Shown here piece by piece: positions 1 through 8,701 of a DNA stretch of 64,000 nt. Under the pieces are notes generated by a model. It saw nothing but the letters and a program-made list of their open reading frames with translations, was not told where the DNA came from and searched no databases. The translations under genes were made by a program, and so were the position numbers. The stretch's first letter is position 1. The number at the start of each line of letters is the position of its first letter. The stretch is from NCBI GenBank assembly GCA_022449545.1, contig JAKUPN010000009.1:34340-98339 (forward strand), written 5' to 3'. The DNA comes from Alphaproteobacteria bacterium. Lineage in GTDB: Bacteria > Pseudomonadota > Alphaproteobacteria > UBA6615.

Positions 1-21
1 AGGCCGTAATGAATCATTATT

Positions 22-822
22 ATGAATAAGACCGAAATATTAATTTTTGATACAGTTACCAAACTAGGACCTGAATCCTCTAAGAATGTTGTAATAGCTG
101 GATCACACGGTGGTGTATACGCCGGCTTTGAAGCCGCCACTGCACAAGTTCGTGGCATTATACTTCATGACGCTGGAGTAGGTCTCGATAATGCGGGAAT
201 TGGATCTTTAAAATATTTAGATAAATTAGAAATAGCAGCTGCAGTTGTAGACTACCGCACAGCAGTTATTGGTGATGGTCAAAGTCTAGCTAATAACGGT
301 AGAATCAGTTTTGTAAATAATGCCGCCGCAAAATCAGGATGTGCCGTTGGTCAAACCTCAATAGAATGTGCAAATGAAATGAAATTATCTCCTTTTATTT
401 CAATGCCAGTGCCAGTTTATGAAGAAGCGCGTTTTACTATTCGAGATGGAAGTGATGGGATTATAGTAAGAGGATGCGATTCAGTTTCTTTAGTAAAAGA
501 AGAAGATGAAGATACAGTGGTCATAACTGCATCACATGGTGAAGTTCTTGCATCCTCACCAACGTGGGGAAACCGTCCTTTGGTTTTAGCAGCTGTGTTC
601 AACGATGCTGGCTCTAATTCGGTTAGCCGCTTACCAGACCTGGACAAGCTAGGCATCCCGGCTGCCACGGTTTCATATTCAAGCGCAAAGATTGGCGATG
701 CGAGATCAACATATAATGATGGTATAATCTCTCATTTTAATGAGAGTGCTATAGATTTAAATCTCAAAGTTGGTATGACTACTATCGAATTTGTCGACGA
801 GATTAATAAAAATACTAGCTAA
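22..822 (+). CDS. Unrecognised two-domain duplicated protein
   Basis: I do not recognise this family and assign no function. The 266-residue protein is visibly two copies of one domain, about 98 residues each: 22-119 and 165-262, joined by a linker of about 45. Both copies keep an SHG motif (28-30, 171-173), DAG (50-52, 195-197), LDKL (66-69, 207-210), IGD (83-85, 224-226) and an Asn/Gly turn before an IS pair. No signal peptide or membrane segment is visible, so it is probably cytosolic. The ATG at 22 has no convincing ribosome binding site, and the window begins too close to judge an operon upstream. Its 3' end overlaps the convergent E1 beta pseudogene by 8 bases. Confidence 0.75.
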   Translation: MNKTEILIFDTVTKLGPESSKNVVIAGSHGGVYAGFEAATAQVRGIILHDAGVGLDNAGIGSLKYLDKLEIAAAVVDYRTAVIGDGQSLANNGRISFVNNAAAKSGCAVGQTSIECANEMKLSPFISMPVPVYEEARFTIRDGSDGIIVRGCDSVSLVKEEDEDTVVITASHGEVLASSPTWGNRPLVLAAVFNDAGSNSVSRLPDLDKLGIPAATVSYSSAKIGDARSTYNDGIISHFNESAIDLNLKVGMTTIEFVDEINKNTS

Positions 823-1795
823 AGAATGATTTTGATTTATTTATTATTTGTTCTTCAGATATCATATATTCAGCCTCGAGAGGTATTGAAAAAGGTATAG
901 GGATACGAGCCCCACCCATACGCTTCACAGGTGCTTTGAGTATATTGAATAAATGTTCGCTTACTTCCGAAGAAATTTCACCGCCGAATCCACCTACCTT
1001 CACTGCCTCATGCACAATCATGAGTCGGCCTGTTTTTTTAACTGAATTAAAAACGGAATCTTTATCCCAAGGCCATAGTGTCCTTAAATCAATCACTTCA
1101 ACAGATATACCTTCATCAGCAAGGCTTAAAGCGGCCTTCTTGACAACGTTAACCATAGCGGACCAGGTTACGATTGTAAGATCACTGCCAGTAAGTACTT
1201 TTCTAGCTATGCCTAGAGGAATAGGATCTTAATCATTTTATTCACCTTCTCCTTCAGCACCCCATAACCCTTTGTGCTCCATATAAACAACGGGATCGTC
1301 ACAACGAATTGCAGCCTTAAGCAAACCACGATTATCAGCAGGAGTTGCTGGCGTTACAACTACTAGACCTGGTACGTGTGTGTACCAAGCCTCGGGAGAC
1401 TGGGAGTGTTGAGCGGCTATGCCACCCCGAATACCTATGGGCATACGAGCGATCATTGGAACTCTCGCCTGCCCTCCAAACATATAACGAGCTTTAGCAG
1501 CCTGATTAACCAGTTCATCGACCGCACACATTGCAAAGTCAGAAAAGCGTAACTCAGCAATAGGACGGGTACCAGCCAGAGCAGCACCAATTGCCGCCCC
1601 CATAATAGTTGCTTCCGAAATTGGTGTATCGACAATTCTATCAGCGCCAAATTCAGCCTGTAGATCTTTATATTGTCCACCCATACCACCTTCAAATCCT
1701 AAATCTTCTCCCAAAGCCCAGACGGTAGAATCACGTTCCATCTCCTCTTTAAGAGCTAGCCTTGCGGCTTCGGCATAAGTCATCTTTGTCATCAA
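815..1795 (-). pseudogene. E1 beta subunit (acetoin/pyruvate dehydrogenase type), interrupted by two in-frame TAA codons
   Basis: This is the transketolase-like beta subunit of a 2-oxoacid or acetoin dehydrogenase E1, which would pair with the alpha subunit at 1792-2787 (ATGA overlap). Codon 186 (1238-1240) and codon 189 (1229-1231) are both TAA. The reading frame is the same before, between and after them, so there is no frameshift. The intact paralogue at 5704-6693 aligns across this point without a gap. A GAA at both positions would restore a normal Glu-rich linker. The stops fall between the pyrimidine-binding domain and the C-terminal transketolase domain. The only downstream ATG (1156) would remove the first strand of the C-terminal domain, so reinitiation into a working fragment looks unlikely. 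Decay of a redundant copy or a sequence error are the simplest readings. Confidence 0.85.
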
Positions 1796-2787
1796 TTCGC
1801 TCCTTCCGCCGGTGAACCGACATCTTGAACGTCAGTGAATGCATCAGACACATCAGGCCAAGGCGCCTCATGCGCATCAGAAACATAATTGGCTATCAAT
1901 TCTTTAGCCTGATCTTTGGCTTTATCAATTTCTTCTATAGAAACTCCTTGATCCTTCAACCAAGTTTCTGTTCTAGGCATTGGCTCATTTTTTAATGCAC
2001 TTTCAACTTCACTTGGATTTCGATAAAGAGCTTCATCATGAGCATAGTGTCCTTTAAGTCTGTAGGTCATTGCTTGAATTAATTGTGGACCACTTCCTGC
2101 ACGGATTTCATCGACAACTCTTGCAGCTGTGCTATCCACTAATAAGAGATCATTGCCATCAATAGTGATTGCTGGAATCCCATAGCTTTTTGCCCGAGCT
2201 TCAATTCCATCTCCTGCAGTAACAGTTTTCGTAGTCGTAGTTGCAGCAATTTGATTATTCTCACAAACGAATAAAACTGGCAATTCGTATACCTTTGCCC
2301 AGTTTAGAGCTTCCATGAATGGACCCCTGTTGATACCACCGTCACCTATAAAGTTTACTATAATCTTATCTTGTTTGAGTAACTTTATCGCCTGCGCAGC
2401 ACCTACCGAAATTGTACACCCATCAGCTATTACCCCATTTGCACCAAGCATTCCAACGGAGAAGTCAGCAATATGCATTGAGCCTCCCTTTCCCCCGCTG
2501 GTGCCTCCTACTCGTCCAAACAATTCTAACATCATTGCCCTAGGATCAGCCCCTTTGGCGATAGAGTGACCATGACCTCTATGATAGCTAGTGAGCAGGT
2601 CATCATTACGCAAATTTTCACAGATTCCTACAGCGATAGCCTCTTCACCAATATATTGATGGACAGATCCTCTTACATTTCCCGCATGAAAATTCTCTGC
2701 AGCAGCTTCCTCAAATGCTCTAATAAGAAGCATTTTTTTATACATATTAAATATTCTAGCCGGCTCATTCGTTTGGACTTGCGCCAC
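1792..2787 (-). CDS. E1 alpha subunit, TPP-dependent dehydrogenase (acetoin/pyruvate type)
   Basis: This is the TPP-binding alpha subunit of an E1 that decarboxylates a 2-oxo acid or cleaves acetoin, cytosolic, normally an alpha2beta2 tetramer with E1 beta. The TPP/Mg motif runs from GDG at 148-150 to Asn-Asn at 177-178. The HRGHGH segment (69-74) and the Gly-rich GGTSGGKGGSMH stretch (94-105) are typical of the AcoA/PdhA family. Length (331) is normal. The start is a GTG preceded by a strong AAGGAG. Its beta partner directly downstream carries two stop codons, so this alpha chain may be unpartnered unless it borrows the beta subunit at 5704. It is closely related to the alpha subunit at 4706-5707. 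No lipoyl E2 or E3 gene is nearby, so the substrate is not settled. Confidence 0.9.
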   Translation of the reverse strand: MAQVQTNEPARIFNMYKKMLLIRAFEEAAAENFHAGNVRGSVHQYIGEEAIAVGICENLRNDDLLTSYHRGHGHSIAKGADPRAMMLELFGRVGGTSGGKGGSMHIADFSVGMLGANGVIADGCTISVGAAQAIKLLKQDKIIVNFIGDGGINRGPFMEALNWAKVYELPVLFVCENNQIAATTTTKTVTAGDGIEARAKSYGIPAITIDGNDLLLVDSTAARVVDEIRAGSGPQLIQAMTYRLKGHYAHDEALYRNPSEVESALKNEPMPRTETWLKDQGVSIEEIDKAKDQAKELIANYVSDAHEAPWPDVSDAFTDVQDVGSPAEGAN

Positions 2788-2920
2788 TCTTTTTTCTCCT
2801 TCTTAATACAATATCTATAGCATTGGCTTACGGCTAATTACTGTTAGTATTACTCGGCAGATCCATCAGGTAAAGATAAACTAGACATGAAAACTCCATA
2901 AGAGAGAAAATGGTGACAAT

Positions 2921-4684
2921 ATGAATAAAAAGACCACTGAGACACTTAGCGGAGATAACGTGCGCCTCGAGATGTCGGGTGGCGAAGTTCTTGCAGAAAT
3001 GTTCAAACGTCACAAAGTAGGACCGATGTTTGGAATGGCGGGGTTTCAGCTACTACCATTCTATGACGCAGTGCGTAATCTGAGCATGGATCATACTTTA
3101 ATTGCAGATGAAAGAAGCGGAGCATTTATGGCTGATGCCTGGGCTAGAGTCACCTGTCGACCAGGCGTATGTGATGCTACACTGGGCCCAGGAGCTACAA
3201 ACCTGTTAACCGCGCTTACAGAATCTTTAAATGCGGGAATTCCAGTCATAGCAATGATTGGAGATACTAATCGTGTTCATTCTTGGAAAAACATGACACA
3301 AGAGACAAACCAAGTTGAAATGCTTCGCCCAGCTGTAAAAGAAGTCATTAGAGTAGAAGTCGGCACACGTATTCCCGAGCATGTTAGATACGCATATACG
3401 GTGGCAACATCAGGTCGACCAGGGCCAGTTCTCTTAGACGTGCCAGAAGATATATGTCATGGAGTATTTGAATTCGATGCTGACGACTTATTTATAGATG
3501 AATCAACAATAACTTCGCCAGCTATTAGAACGCGACCTAGCTTGGAAGACATTAAAAAATCTGCTTCGTTACTTTCCAAGGCTAAAAGACCAATAATTCT
3601 TGCCGGTGGTGGTGTCCATATATCGCAAGCTCAAGAAGCTCTAACCGCATTTGCAACGGAACAGTCAATTCCAGTAGCTCACACTTTATCTGGCAAGGGA
3701 TCAATAGCTTGCACCGACAAACTTTCTTTGGGCCTATTTGGTAGATATGATCGCACTGCTAATCAGGTCATCGATAATAGTGACTGTATTTTAGTAGTCG
3801 GTTGCAAACTTGGCGAAATAGCAACCAAACGTTACACTATACCACGCCCTGGTATCCCAATAATACACCTAGATATCTATCCTGAAGAAATAAGCAGATG
3901 GGCTAAGACAGATATACGGCTTTGGGGTGATGCACGAGAGAGCCTTAATGAATTGCGTGAAGCGCTTTCCGCAAACTCTGAAAATACTAGAAAGAAAAGA
4001 GATTCATACATTAATGAACTTACAAAAGGCAAAGATAAATGGAGGGCAGATGTAAATGCACGCCTAACGTCTAAAGAAGAACCAGTTAATATGGCTCGCT
4101 TGTGTCATGAGTTAAACAATGTTTTACCCGCAGATTCAATATTAGTTGCCGATGGTGGTTTTGCAGCTCACTGGACAGGGCTACTGTATGATACAAAACA
4201 ATCAGGCAGAGGTTTTATAGTAGACAGAGGGATGGCATCAATAGGATATGGTGTCGCTGGTGGTATTGGAGCACAATTAGCGGCTCCTGAAAAATCGGTT
4301 TTTTCCCTGACAGGTGACGGCGGATTAAATATGACTCTGGGTGATTTAGAAACGGCAGCGCGTCTAAAGGTCCCCCTCACCATGATCGTAGTCAACAATG
4401 CGGCCTCAGGATATATAAAGGCTTTACAGCACGCTATGTTTAGTGGCCGTTATCAGTCTTCAGATCTATCAGATTTGAACTATGCAGATATAGCTGAATC
4501 ACTTGGATGTAAGGGGATAAGAGTTACTAAACCAAACAAATTAGCTGAAGCCTTTAAAGAAGCACTATCAGAACGCAATTTGCCTACCCTGATAGATGTA
4601 GTTGTTACGCGAGACGCAGCACAAATGCTTCCAGGGGTCGATAACCGATCAGCACCAATCAAAAAAGGCGACCGAATTGCCTAA
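2921..4684 (+). CDS. Acetolactate-synthase-like TPP enzyme
   Basis: A three-domain TPP enzyme of the acetolactate synthase/benzoylformate decarboxylase superfamily, 587 residues. The N-terminal pyrimidine domain carries the activating Glu (E64, in ADERSGAF). The central domain binds nucleotide in FAD-type members. The C-terminal domain has the TPP motif, GDG near 466 followed by an Asn-Asn about 25 residues later. No regulatory small subunit (IlvN) lies beside it and the sequence is not obviously a biosynthetic IlvB, so the substrate is open: acetolactate synthesis, oxalyl-CoA-like or another 2-oxo acid decarboxylation are all possible. It is read away from the left E1 pair and lies 21 bases before the right E1 alpha gene, so it is probably co-transcribed with the intact E1 pair. 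Confidence 0.88.
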   Translation: MNKKTTETLSGDNVRLEMSGGEVLAEMFKRHKVGPMFGMAGFQLLPFYDAVRNLSMDHTLIADERSGAFMADAWARVTCRPGVCDATLGPGATNLLTALTESLNAGIPVIAMIGDTNRVHSWKNMTQETNQVEMLRPAVKEVIRVEVGTRIPEHVRYAYTVATSGRPGPVLLDVPEDICHGVFEFDADDLFIDESTITSPAIRTRPSLEDIKKSASLLSKAKRPIILAGGGVHISQAQEALTAFATEQSIPVAHTLSGKGSIACTDKLSLGLFGRYDRTANQVIDNSDCILVVGCKLGEIATKRYTIPRPGIPIIHLDIYPEEISRWAKTDIRLWGDARESLNELREALSANSENTRKKRDSYINELTKGKDKWRADVNARLTSKEEPVNMARLCHELNNVLPADSILVADGGFAAHWTGLLYDTKQSGRGFIVDRGMASIGYGVAGGIGAQLAAPEKSVFSLTGDGGLNMTLGDLETAARLKVPLTMIVVNNAASGYIKALQHAMFSGRYQSSDLSDLNYADIAESLGCKGIRVTKPNKLAEAFKEALSERNLPTLIDVVVTRDAAQMLPGVDNRSAPIKKGDRIA

Positions 4685-4705
4685 AATATTATTTAAGAGG
4701 AAGAG

Positions 4706-5707
4706 ATGAAAGCCAAAAACTCTACCAATTATCCTGATCGCATACTAGAAATGTACAAAACAATGACTCTTATTCGTGCCTTTGAAGAGATTGCTGAAGA
4801 AGCCTTTGATGCTGGATTAGTTAATGGTTCAATTCATCAATATATAGGCGAAGAGGCCATAGGAACGGCAGTATGTGCAAACCTAAAAAGAAGCGATTAT
4901 ATTCTCTCAAATCATCGTGGACATGGGCATGCTATAGCAAAAGGTGCTGACCCTGAGGCAATGATGAAAGAACTATTGGGAAGAGAAGGAGGGACAAGTG
5001 GCGGCAAAGGAGGATCAATGCACATAGCTGACTTTTCTGTTGGAATGTTGGGAGCGAATGGAGTGCTTGCTGACGGCCTAACTATGGGAGTAGGAGCCGC
5101 ACAAGCTTTAGTTTTAAGAGAAGAGAACGCAATAGTTGCCGTGTTTGTAGGAGATGGCACAACGAATCGCGGCCCCTTCTACGAGGCTCTTAATTGGGCT
5201 ATGATTTATAAACTGCCAATTCTTTTTGTTTGTGAAAATAATACTTATGCATCTTCCACAGCAACACAAACTGTAACCGCTGGACCTGGACCAGTTGCAC
5301 GCGCAGAAGCTTTCGGCATGCCTGCTTTTGATGTGGATGGAAACGATGTCTGCGCCGTGGATGAAATAGCTGGCACATTAATTGAAAAAATACGTAATGG
5401 TCATGGCCCTCATTTTCTTCACGCACGGACTTATCGGATCAAAGGACATATCTCCCGAGATAAAATGCTTTATAGACCAGAGGGGGAAACAGAGGCTCAT
5501 TTAGTAAATGAACCTCTTCTAAAATGCAAAGATTGGATGATTAAAAACGGTATCAAACAAAAGGAAATTGATGATATTAGCAGCATGGCTTATGAGCAAA
5601 TTAAGGAAGCTCTTGAAGCAGCTAAGAATGCACCCTTTCCCGACAAAACACTCACCTATACAGATGTGCAGGATCTAGGCAATCCATATCTTGGAGGCAG
5701 CTCATGA
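4706..5707 (+). CDS. E1 alpha subunit, TPP-dependent dehydrogenase, second copy
   Basis: Paralogue of the alpha subunit at 1792-2787, of near-identical length (333) with the same landmarks in register: HRGHGH (69-74), the Gly-rich GGTSGGKGGSMH stretch (94-105), and the TPP motif from GDG (148-150) to Asn-Asn (177-178). The ATG follows a clear AGAGGAAGAG site. Its last four bases (ATGA) overlap the start of the beta subunit, which indicates translational coupling and 1:1 production. With its intact beta partner this is the pair most likely to be functional. The family usually hands an acyl or hydroxyalkyl group to a lipoyl E2, but no E2 or E3 is encoded in the window. Confidence 0.92.
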   Translation: MKAKNSTNYPDRILEMYKTMTLIRAFEEIAEEAFDAGLVNGSIHQYIGEEAIGTAVCANLKRSDYILSNHRGHGHAIAKGADPEAMMKELLGREGGTSGGKGGSMHIADFSVGMLGANGVLADGLTMGVGAAQALVLREENAIVAVFVGDGTTNRGPFYEALNWAMIYKLPILFVCENNTYASSTATQTVTAGPGPVARAEAFGMPAFDVDGNDVCAVDEIAGTLIEKIRNGHGPHFLHARTYRIKGHISRDKMLYRPEGETEAHLVNEPLLKCKDWMIKNGIKQKEIDDISSMAYEQIKEALEAAKNAPFPDKTLTYTDVQDLGNPYLGGSS

Positions 5708-6693
5708 CTAATAACAAAATGACCCATGCCTCAGCAGTACGTGAAGGACTAGCTGAAGAAATGAGGCGAGATCCATTAGTTTGGGCATTAGGTGAAGATC
5801 TAAGCACGGCTCATGGAGGAACAAGCGCTGATCAATATCGTGGATTAATAGACGAATTTGGAGAAAAGCGAATTGTAAATACGCCAATTTCTGAAAATAC
5901 TATAATGGGTGCCGCTGTGGGAGCTGCAGTAGCTGGAACAAGACCCGTTGCAGATTTACGAATGGCCGATTTTGCAATGTGTGCAGTTGACGAACTTGTT
6001 AATCAAGCCGCTAAAATTCGATACATGTTTGGTGGACAAGCAAGAGTCCCCCTAGTGGTACGCCAAGCAATAGGAGTACGTAAAGGTGGGGCAGCTCAAC
6101 ACTCACAATCAACAGAAGCATGGTATATTCATACCCCTGGTCTAGTAGTTGTAGCTCCCGCAACAGCAGCTGATGCTAAGGGATTGATGAAATCTGCAAT
6201 ACGAGCTGACGACCCAGTTGTATATATGGAGCATAAAGATCTTTGGATGGCTGAGGGTGAAGTTTCAGAAGACCCGGAAGAATTAGTCGAAATTGGTAAA
6301 GCAAGCATAATGAAATCGGGAAGTGACCTAACTCTTGTTTCTTGGTCAAAAATGGCTCTACTTTCTCTGGAAGCCGCCAAAATCCTTGAAGTGGATAATA
6401 TTTCAGTCGAGGTTATAAACTTGCGCAGTCTCTGGCCCTGGGACAAAGACTTGGTCTATAAATCGGTCTCCAAAACGGGACGTCTCCTAGTGGCACAAGA
6501 ATCAGTTCAAGTAGCAGGGTTTGGAGCAGAAATTTCTGCTGACGTGACAGAAAATCTAAATGATCAACTAAAAACTCATGTCCGTCGCATAGGAGCGCCA
6601 AGAACTCCTGTTCCTTATGCGGAAACAATGGAAAACGAATATCGTGTAACAACAGAACGCATTATTGAAAAAGTAAAAGAACTGATGAGTTAA
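5704..6693 (+). CDS. E1 beta subunit, TPP-dependent dehydrogenase
   Basis: Intact beta subunit of 329 residues, the usual size. It has an N-terminal pyrimidine-binding transketolase domain (about 5-185) and a C-terminal transketolase domain (about 205-325), joined by an acidic linker. It starts inside the stop of the alpha gene (ATGA). It is the third gene of a probable operon with the acetolactate-synthase-like gene and E1 alpha. It also gives the reference alignment showing that the copy at 815-1795 has two stop codons in the linker rather than a frameshift. The substrate (pyruvate, acetoin or a branched 2-oxo acid) cannot be fixed from sequence alone. Confidence 0.92.
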   Translation: MTNNKMTHASAVREGLAEEMRRDPLVWALGEDLSTAHGGTSADQYRGLIDEFGEKRIVNTPISENTIMGAAVGAAVAGTRPVADLRMADFAMCAVDELVNQAAKIRYMFGGQARVPLVVRQAIGVRKGGAAQHSQSTEAWYIHTPGLVVVAPATAADAKGLMKSAIRADDPVVYMEHKDLWMAEGEVSEDPEELVEIGKASIMKSGSDLTLVSWSKMALLSLEAAKILEVDNISVEVINLRSLWPWDKDLVYKSVSKTGRLLVAQESVQVAGFGAEISADVTENLNDQLKTHVRRIGAPRTPVPYAETMENEYRVTTERIIEKVKELMS

Positions 6694-6702
6694 AAAACCC
6701 CT

Positions 6703-7374
6703 CTATTGAAAAATAGATTTAAGTTTTCTTACTGCACACTCCGGAGCCGTAAGAATGGGACGTTCTGCTATAGTAGAAATTTTTTTGGCTACTCCCCCCA
6801 TGGAAAATTGACCTAGCATTAAACTATCGCACTCAGTTACTTTTTCTGCAGCTTCAATTATCAATGAATCTGAGCCTTCTTCGTCACCATCTAGTATTTT
6901 CTGAAACGCTCCTTCTGCAACCTGAGATGTAATAGAAAAATCAAGAGATCTTTCGTCAGTATATCTAATAATATCATTCGTTAGAAAACCAAGGGATGAT
7001 TGGGCACTTGTCACTACACCCAACCTTGGTCCGTGCTTAAGCCCTTCTTCAATCATAGCTTCAAATGAAGTTAATATTGGAATATCAAAACCCTTTCTTC
7101 CTTCTTCAACTAATGGACCAAAAACTGAACCACAAAATATTATACCATCAGCGCCAGTCGTCTTGCTGTAGCTGAAAAGCTCAGCAATTCTCGCATAGGC
7201 CTCATCAGGATACTCTGGGCTTACTGAGAAATCGGGATTAACAAAATCAGCATATAACGATTCATCTAACAAACACACTGATGATGCCTCAGGCCACAAA
7301 ACTGAAAAAGCCTCCCTAACAGCTGGAAAAGCTACATCAACAGGAGAAATTATTCCTATTCTGATGCGTGACAT
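6703..7374 (-). CDS. Asp/Glu/hydantoin racemase-superfamily protein lacking the second Cys
   Basis: A 223-residue two-lobe protein of the Asp/Glu/hydantoin racemase and maleate isomerase superfamily. Racemases use two Cys residues, one per lobe. The first position is present (FCGSVFGP, Cys near 81). At the second, where LGC is expected, this protein reads LGQ (near residue 192). A single-Cys arrangement is known in arylmalonate decarboxylase, so decarboxylation or a one-base isomerisation is as likely as racemisation. The start has a GGAGA site. It lies 36 bases downstream of the NIPSNAP gene on the same strand and converges on the E1 beta gene. The cytosolic location and superfamily are well supported, but the substrate is unknown. 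Confidence 0.8.
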   Translation of the reverse strand: MSRIRIGIISPVDVAFPAVREAFSVLWPEASSVCLLDESLYADFVNPDFSVSPEYPDEAYARIAELFSYSKTTGADGIIFCGSVFGPLVEEGRKGFDIPILTSFEAMIEEGLKHGPRLGVVTSAQSSLGFLTNDIIRYTDERSLDFSITSQVAEGAFQKILDGDEEGSDSLIIEAAEKVTECDSLMLGQFSMGGVAKKISTIAERPILTAPECAVRKLKSIFQ

Positions 7375-7409
7375 TTCAAAATATCTCCAAAAATAATGAG
7401 TGACTTTAC

Positions 7410-7730
7410 TTACTGCATTGGTGAAAAAGAAACTGGCTTGAGAATTTTATTTTCCATTTTCACTAAAAGCTCTGATGCCTTTAGCTCTTCAATATATTCA
7501 AGCCATCCTGGATCCTTATACATCTCCGTTCGACGCCTCTCTCGTTCACCTTGGTTTTCATAACGCCATAAATGAACGATTTGGCTTAGATCTCCAACAT
7601 CACATGTAAACATACCAATAAAGTCTTCAAGATATTTCATCTGATATGGTAAAGCCATTCTTTCCCAAAGAGACAAAAAATCTCCCGTGCGAGCAGCTTT
7701 CGTATAATAAGTACGATGATCAATAATCAT
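7410..7730 (-). CDS. NIPSNAP family protein
   Basis: Small 106-residue protein with the NIPSNAP ferredoxin-like fold. It begins with an IIDHRTYY strand, then has a WxxxA-type helix region, a central VHLWRYENQGER stretch (about 52-63) typical of the family, and a C-terminal helix with TEMYKDPGW. The biochemical role of bacterial NIPSNAP proteins is not established. They often lie beside catabolic enzymes. The ATG has a strong GGGAGGAGG site, so expression may be good. It lies just upstream of the racemase-like gene on the same strand and about 130 bases downstream of the aldolase gene. Confidence 0.8.
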   Translation of the reverse strand: MIIDHRTYYTKAARTGDFLSLWERMALPYQMKYLEDFIGMFTCDVGDLSQIVHLWRYENQGERERRRTEMYKDPGWLEYIEELKASELLVKMENKILKPVSFSPMQ

Positions 7731-7857
7731 AATGCCTCCTCCCTTAGAAGGGTAATCTCATTAAAAAACTTCATAACTTAGAGAGCCAGAAGCAAATTTC
7801 ACTAGTTGAAATATGATAATAAATAAAACATAAGCAGTCGTACTAGCTGTCTTTTAC

Positions 7858-8634
7858 TCAATCTTTGTATGAGGGATCAATTTGATCTAAACGACGCAAA
7901 AAACCGGGCCAATCAGCACTTCCACGACCAGAATCATGTGACTTCCTTTGTGCTTTATATGTTTTTAGTACTTCTTCTGAAGGCAAACTAAATTTTGCTC
8001 CGGTTGCCTGAAGTCGTAATTGTAGTTCACAAGCATCCGCTATATCACGCATACGAACAAACGCATCCCTCACAGATTTTCCGCATGTTACCACACCGTG
8101 ATTACGCATTAACAAAACGTTTTTATCTCCGATATTACTGGCAATACGTGCGCGTTCTTCTAAATTTTCTGTTATACCCTCATAGTCGTGATAGCCGATA
8201 TCTCCGATAAATCGCATTGCAGTCTGAGACACTGGAAGTAAACCATCAGTTTGATTGGCTACAGCTATACAGGCTGGTATATGTGTATGATAACAACAGT
8301 TCACATCCTTCCGATCTTTCAGAAGCCCTCCGTGCAAGGTAAACCCAGGTCTATTGACATGCACTGACTCATCGACATCTTTCTGAGTCATATCAACTTT
8401 AACAAGATTTGATGCGCTAACTTCATTGTAAAGAAGTTCATGGGCTTTAATTAAAAAATAGTTTGGTTCATCAGGAACCCTCATAGATATATGATTATAG
8501 ATACTATCTGCCCAACCATATTCATGCGCCAACCTATAAGCAGCAGCAAGATCAACTCTTGCCGTCCATTCAGACTCCCCAGCCTGATGACGTAATGAGG
8601 GTATATCCCTCAGGTTATCAACATTAGCATTCAA
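7858..8634 (-). CDS. Class II aldolase/adducin-family protein
   Basis: A zinc-dependent class II aldolase (fuculose-phosphate-aldolase/adducin fold), 258 residues. The metal-binding His pair is in YHTHIP (H116, H118) and the third His is in RNHGVV (H179). The usual acidic residue before the first pair is not clear: the segment reads RPGFTLHGG, which is common in the adducin-like decarboxylase/aldolase branch. The start is a TTG with a GGAAG site; a nearby ATG is out of frame. Neighbours are a GlcD-type flavoprotein upstream and NIPSNAP downstream on the same strand, so a role in hydroxy-acid or sugar-acid breakdown is likely, without a defined substrate. Confidence 0.85.
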   Translation of the reverse strand: MNANVDNLRDIPSLRHQAGESEWTARVDLAAAYRLAHEYGWADSIYNHISMRVPDEPNYFLIKAHELLYNEVSASNLVKVDMTQKDVDESVHVNRPGFTLHGGLLKDRKDVNCCYHTHIPACIAVANQTDGLLPVSQTAMRFIGDIGYHDYEGITENLEERARIASNIGDKNVLLMRNHGVVTCGKSVRDAFVRMRDIADACELQLRLQATGAKFSLPSEEVLKTYKAQRKSHDSGRGSADWPGFLRRLDQIDPSYKD

Positions 8635-8701
8635 CTTTTTACTTCCAAAGAAAATTGATTTTTATATTTAATCAGGCTTAGAAAAGTATAATTATTCAAT
8701 A

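Noticed and set aside
815..1156. A separate gene starting at the ATG at 1156
   Set aside because: It would lack the first strand of the C-terminal E1 beta domain. The frame is continuous with 1157-1795 but for two TAA codons, so it is part of a broken gene.
1229..1240. Selenocysteine or pyrrolysine at the E1 beta stops
   Set aside because: The codons are TAA, not TGA or TAG, and neither recoding is known at TAA in bacteria.
1157..1240. A frameshift between the E1 beta fragments
   Set aside because: Both flanking fragments are in the same frame on the minus strand, and the paralogue aligns without a gap.
2921..4684. Biosynthetic acetolactate synthase (IlvB)
   Set aside because: No small subunit and a different neighbourhood; only superfamily membership is supported.
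6694..6702. Bidirectional terminator between the convergent E1 beta and racemase-like genes
   Set aside because: No stem of useful length between the stop codons.
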